17,269 nucleotides of DNA from Bordetella parapertussis (GTDB lineage: Bacteria; Pseudomonadota; Gammaproteobacteria; Burkholderiales; Burkholderiaceae_C): positions 1 to 17,269 of the forward strand of contig CAMDXA010000037.1 in the NCBI GenBank assembly GCA_945878065.1, written 5' to 3'. The translations under genes and the position numbers were made by a program. This document shows positions 15,417-17,269 of this stretch, piece by piece. The notes under the pieces were generated by a model that was not told the DNA's origin, made no database searches, and worked only from the letters and a program-made list of their open reading frames with translations. The stretch's first letter is position 1; each line of letters starts with the position of its first letter.

Positions 15417-16061
15417 TCAGATCCGCACGTTCGAATCGATGATTTGATGTCTTTGAGCCAAATGCACCAAACCCGCCAAGGTGTCTACTTGGAGTTTTTC
15501 TCTGATTTTTGTTTGCCTGTTGTAGACGGTTTTTTCATTCAAGTTCATGATTTTTGCGCAATAGCCCACGGTTTTGCCCAAGGCCAGCAAACGAAACAAT
15601 TCCAATTCGCGCAAGGTGAGTGAGGCTATGCGTTCCAGCTCTTTTTGCAACTCGGGATCTTGGCTTAGCGCATCGGTCTGGGGGTCGGCGGGTGCCTCGC
15701 CTAAATTCACCGCATGTATGGCCAGCAGCAATTTTTCAGGAGCCACATTCTTTGATACGAATGATTTCGCGCCTGCCTCAATGGCTTTGCGCTTGACCAA
15801 GGGCGCGTCATACATCGAACAAATCAACACTTTGGCTTGGTCATCGCGCAGCAATATTTTTTGCAACAAACTCAAACCACTGACGCCCGGCATGGATAAG
15901 TCCAGCACAGTGACGTCCGGTTGGTAAACCACGAAGGCAAGATAGGCCGAGTCGGCATCGCTGGCTTCTGCCGCCACTTCAATGGAGGCATCGGCTTCAA
16001 GCAAGCGTTTATAGCCCGCCCTTACCACTGGGTGGTCATCGACCAATAAAACTCGGATCAT
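15417..16061 (-). CDS. NarL/LuxR-type response regulator, orphan in this window
   Basis: This is a 214-residue two-domain regulator. The receiver domain starts MIRVLLVDDHPVVRAGYKRL, with acidic residues Asp8 and Asp9, phospho-acceptor Asp54 in VTVLDLSMPG, and the conserved Lys in FVSKNVAPEK. The C-terminal helix-turn-helix (about residues 148-195) has SLTLRELELFRLLALGK and NLNEKTVYNRQTKIREKL, the LuxR/GerE pattern. The start is the ATG whose product begins directly with the receiver domain; the ribosome site is weak. No histidine kinase gene is visible. It stands upstream of the secreted dehydrogenase and cytochrome on the same strand with a 240-bp gap. A copy of the shared GGGAAT element lies about 75-95 bases before its own start, so autoregulation and control of the dehydrogenase are plausible but unproven. 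Confidence 0.93.
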   Translation of the reverse strand: MIRVLLVDDHPVVRAGYKRLLEADASIEVAAEASDADSAYLAFVVYQPDVTVLDLSMPGVSGLSLLQKILLRDDQAKVLICSMYDAPLVKRKAIEAGAKSFVSKNVAPEKLLLAIHAVNLGEAPADPQTDALSQDPELQKELERIASLTLRELELFRLLALGKTVGYCAKIMNLNEKTVYNRQTKIREKLQVDTLAGLVHLAQRHQIIDSNVRI

Positions 16062-16134
16062 CTGTTTGGTGTGTGTGAAATCAATTTGAACCTGCCGTAA
16101 CCGACAAATCCAATGTTCGAGCAAACACACAAAA

Positions 16135-16157
16135 GGGAATTATTCCCATGTTAAAAG
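16135..16157. repeat. copy 2 of the shared element, with perfect palindrome
   Basis: GGGAAT-T-ATTCCC (16135-16147) is a perfect 13-base palindrome followed by ATGTTAAAAG. It is the better-conserved copy of the element at 15362-15382 and lies upstream of the response regulator gene. Just right of it, AAACCCAAAGG (16163-16173) and CCTTTAGGTTT (16175-16185) form a near-perfect inverted repeat that might help end ssb transcription, though it lacks a proper T run. Confidence 0.45.
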
Positions 16158-16272
16158 AGTAGAAACCCAAAGGGCCTTTAGGTTTTATGGTCAATATTCA
16201 CGGCAGTATGTAGTGTTGTGCCGGCTTAGAAGCCATCAGCCAAGCATGTCAGCCTCAAACCGCATACACGAC

Positions 16273-16743
16273 TCAGAACGGAATATCGTCGTCCATGTCA
16301 TCAAAACCGGACTTCGCCGCTGCCGGTGCTTTGGCCGCCGCCGGTGCTGCTGCGCGTGGTGCGCTGCGTGCGCCGCCGTCTTCACCGGACGGGGCGCCCA
16401 TGCCTTCGCGCCCGCCGAGCAATTGCAATTCGGTAGCGATGATGTCGACGGTGTTTTTTTCCACGCCGGTGGTTTTGTCGGTGTAGACACCGTATTTCAA
16501 GCGGCCTTCGACATAAATCGGGCGGCCTTTTTTCACATACTCACCGGCGATTTCGGCCAGGCGGTCATAAAACGTGACGCGGTGCCATTGCGTGTCTTCC
16601 ACCATCTCGCCGCTGGTTTTGTCTTTGCGCTTGGTGCTGGTGGCGATGGACACATTGGCCACGGCCTGGCCGCTGGGCAAATAACGCACCTCGGGGTCGC
16701 GCCCGCAGTTGCCCAGCAAAATCACTTTGTTCACGCTTGCCAT
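16273..16743 (-). CDS. ssb: single-stranded DNA-binding protein
   Basis: SSB coats single-stranded DNA in replication, recombination and repair. This is a complete 156-residue protein with the N-terminal OB fold (MASVNKVILLGNCGRDPEVR, QWHRVTFYDRLAEIAGEYV, GRPIYVEGRLKY). A flexible Gly/Ala/Pro-rich linker follows, and then the acidic tip DDMDDDIPF that recruits partner proteins. AGAGGA lies about six bases before the ATG. It follows the MFS gene by 58 bp on the same strand, an order I recall from other Burkholderiales. Confidence 0.97.
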   Translation of the reverse strand: MASVNKVILLGNCGRDPEVRYLPSGQAVANVSIATSTKRKDKTSGEMVEDTQWHRVTFYDRLAEIAGEYVKKGRPIYVEGRLKYGVYTDKTTGVEKNTVDIIATELQLLGGREGMGAPSGEDGGARSAPRAAAPAAAKAPAAAKSGFDDMDDDIPF

Positions 16744-16801
16744 GGTGGTTCCTCTAGAGTTCGGTGTGGAGATGTCAACAGATTATGCGGGCAGCTGGCC
16801 T

Positions 16802-17269
16802 TCAGCGACTGTGTGCTGTGACCGCGCCGATTGGTGATTTGTGCACGTAATGGGTGCCCCAAGCCACCAGCAGCCAAACCAGCATCAGGCCGGTGCTGGC
16901 CGCAAACACGCCCATGGCGCCGACCGACTTGAGCAACAAACCACCCAAGGCGCCGCCGGCAAAAATGCCCAAGGACTGCAAGGTGTTGTAGACCCCCAAG
17001 GCCGCGCCGCGCGAGCCCAGCGGGGCCAAGCGGGATGCCAAACTGGGTTGGCTGGCTTCCAGCACATTGAAGCCGCAGAAGAACAAAAACAGCAACAAGC
17101 ACAACAACCAAAGCTGGGGCTGCCCCAACGTCATCCAGCCCCAAGCGGCTTGCACCAGCATCACCAAGCCGATGCTGCACAAAAAGAGCGGACGCAATTG
17201 GCCACGCCGCTCCATGGGAAAAAGCGTCAAACCCATCACCACAAAGGACAGCAAAACGGCGGGCAAATA
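16802..17269 (-). CDS. major facilitator superfamily transporter, C-terminal part (cut by window edge)
   Basis: The last 155 residues of an MFS permease are present; the frame is open to the right edge, so the start is outside. Hydrophobic helices alternate with short charged loops. It begins YLPAVLLSFVVMGLTLFPMERRGQ (read through the edge codon), then has LLCLLLFLFFCGFNVLEASQPSL and SRGAALGVYNTLQSLGIFAGGALGG, typical of the second half of YajR/drug-efflux-like MFS proteins. The final segment ends with a short polar tail. The substrate cannot be inferred. It lies upstream of ssb. Confidence 0.9.
   Translation of the reverse strand, partial: YLPAVLLSFVVMGLTLFPMERRGQLRPLFLCSIGLVMLVQAAWGWMTLGQPQLWLLCLLLFLFFCGFNVLEASQPSLASRLAPLGSRGAALGVYNTLQSLGIFAGGALGGLLLKSVGAMGVFAASTGLMLVWLLVAWGTHYVHKSPIGAVTAHSR

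Noticed and set aside
15384..15420. Inverted repeat (GAACC/GGTTC) after the response regulator gene as a terminator
   Set aside because: The loop is long, the T run lies inside the loop rather than after the stem, and the stem is short.

Overview
The window looks like a chromosomal segment from a betaproteobacterium of the order Burkholderiales, probably Comamonadaceae-like. This is a judgement from gene content and protein style: a methionine synthase that lacks its homocysteine domain, an S-adenosylhomocysteine (SAH) riboswitch, an ECF sigma factor with a DUF1109/NrsF-type anti-sigma, glnK-amtB, and an MFS gene beside ssb. No rRNA or species marker is present, so the genus stays open.

Layout, left to right. 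(1) 1-812, minus: 5' part of pgi, cut by the window edge. (2) About 960-4250, plus: an accessory island with AT-rich flanks. It holds a type I restriction hsdR that loses its C-terminal domain at a junction near 2855-2863, fused to the C-terminal half of a HipA-like kinase, followed by an overlapping intact DUF3037 gene. No hsdM or hsdS is present. (3) 4254-7185, plus: an SAH riboswitch with a visible Shine-Dalgarno-sequestering hairpin, then a metH that lacks the homocysteine-binding domain. (4) 7231-8408, minus: an overlapping ECF sigma/anti-sigma pair in which both proteins have lost residues usually conserved. (5) 8491-10470, minus: glnK-amtB nitrogen operon with a sigma-54 promoter and an intrinsic terminator. 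(6) 10605-13334, plus: comM and a tartrate/D-malate dehydrogenase (ttuC-like). (7) 13333-16061, minus: a small c-type cytochrome, a secreted PQQ sugar-dehydrogenase-like protein and a NarL/LuxR-type response regulator, with hairpin terminators after the first two. A sequence element of about 20 bp is shared by the regions upstream of the dehydrogenase and the regulator. (8) 16273-17269, minus: ssb and the 3' part of an MFS transporter gene.

How they work together: the riboswitch should raise MetH synthesis when SAH accumulates, linking the SAM cycle to methionine regeneration. GlnK and AmtB form the standard ammonium sensing and uptake pair under sigma-54 control. The secreted dehydrogenase, cytochrome c and response regulator plausibly form a periplasmic oxidation module, which is inference from adjacency and the shared upstream motif. 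The hsdR/HipA chimera is best read as the scar of a deletion inside a defence or accessory island between pgi and metH.
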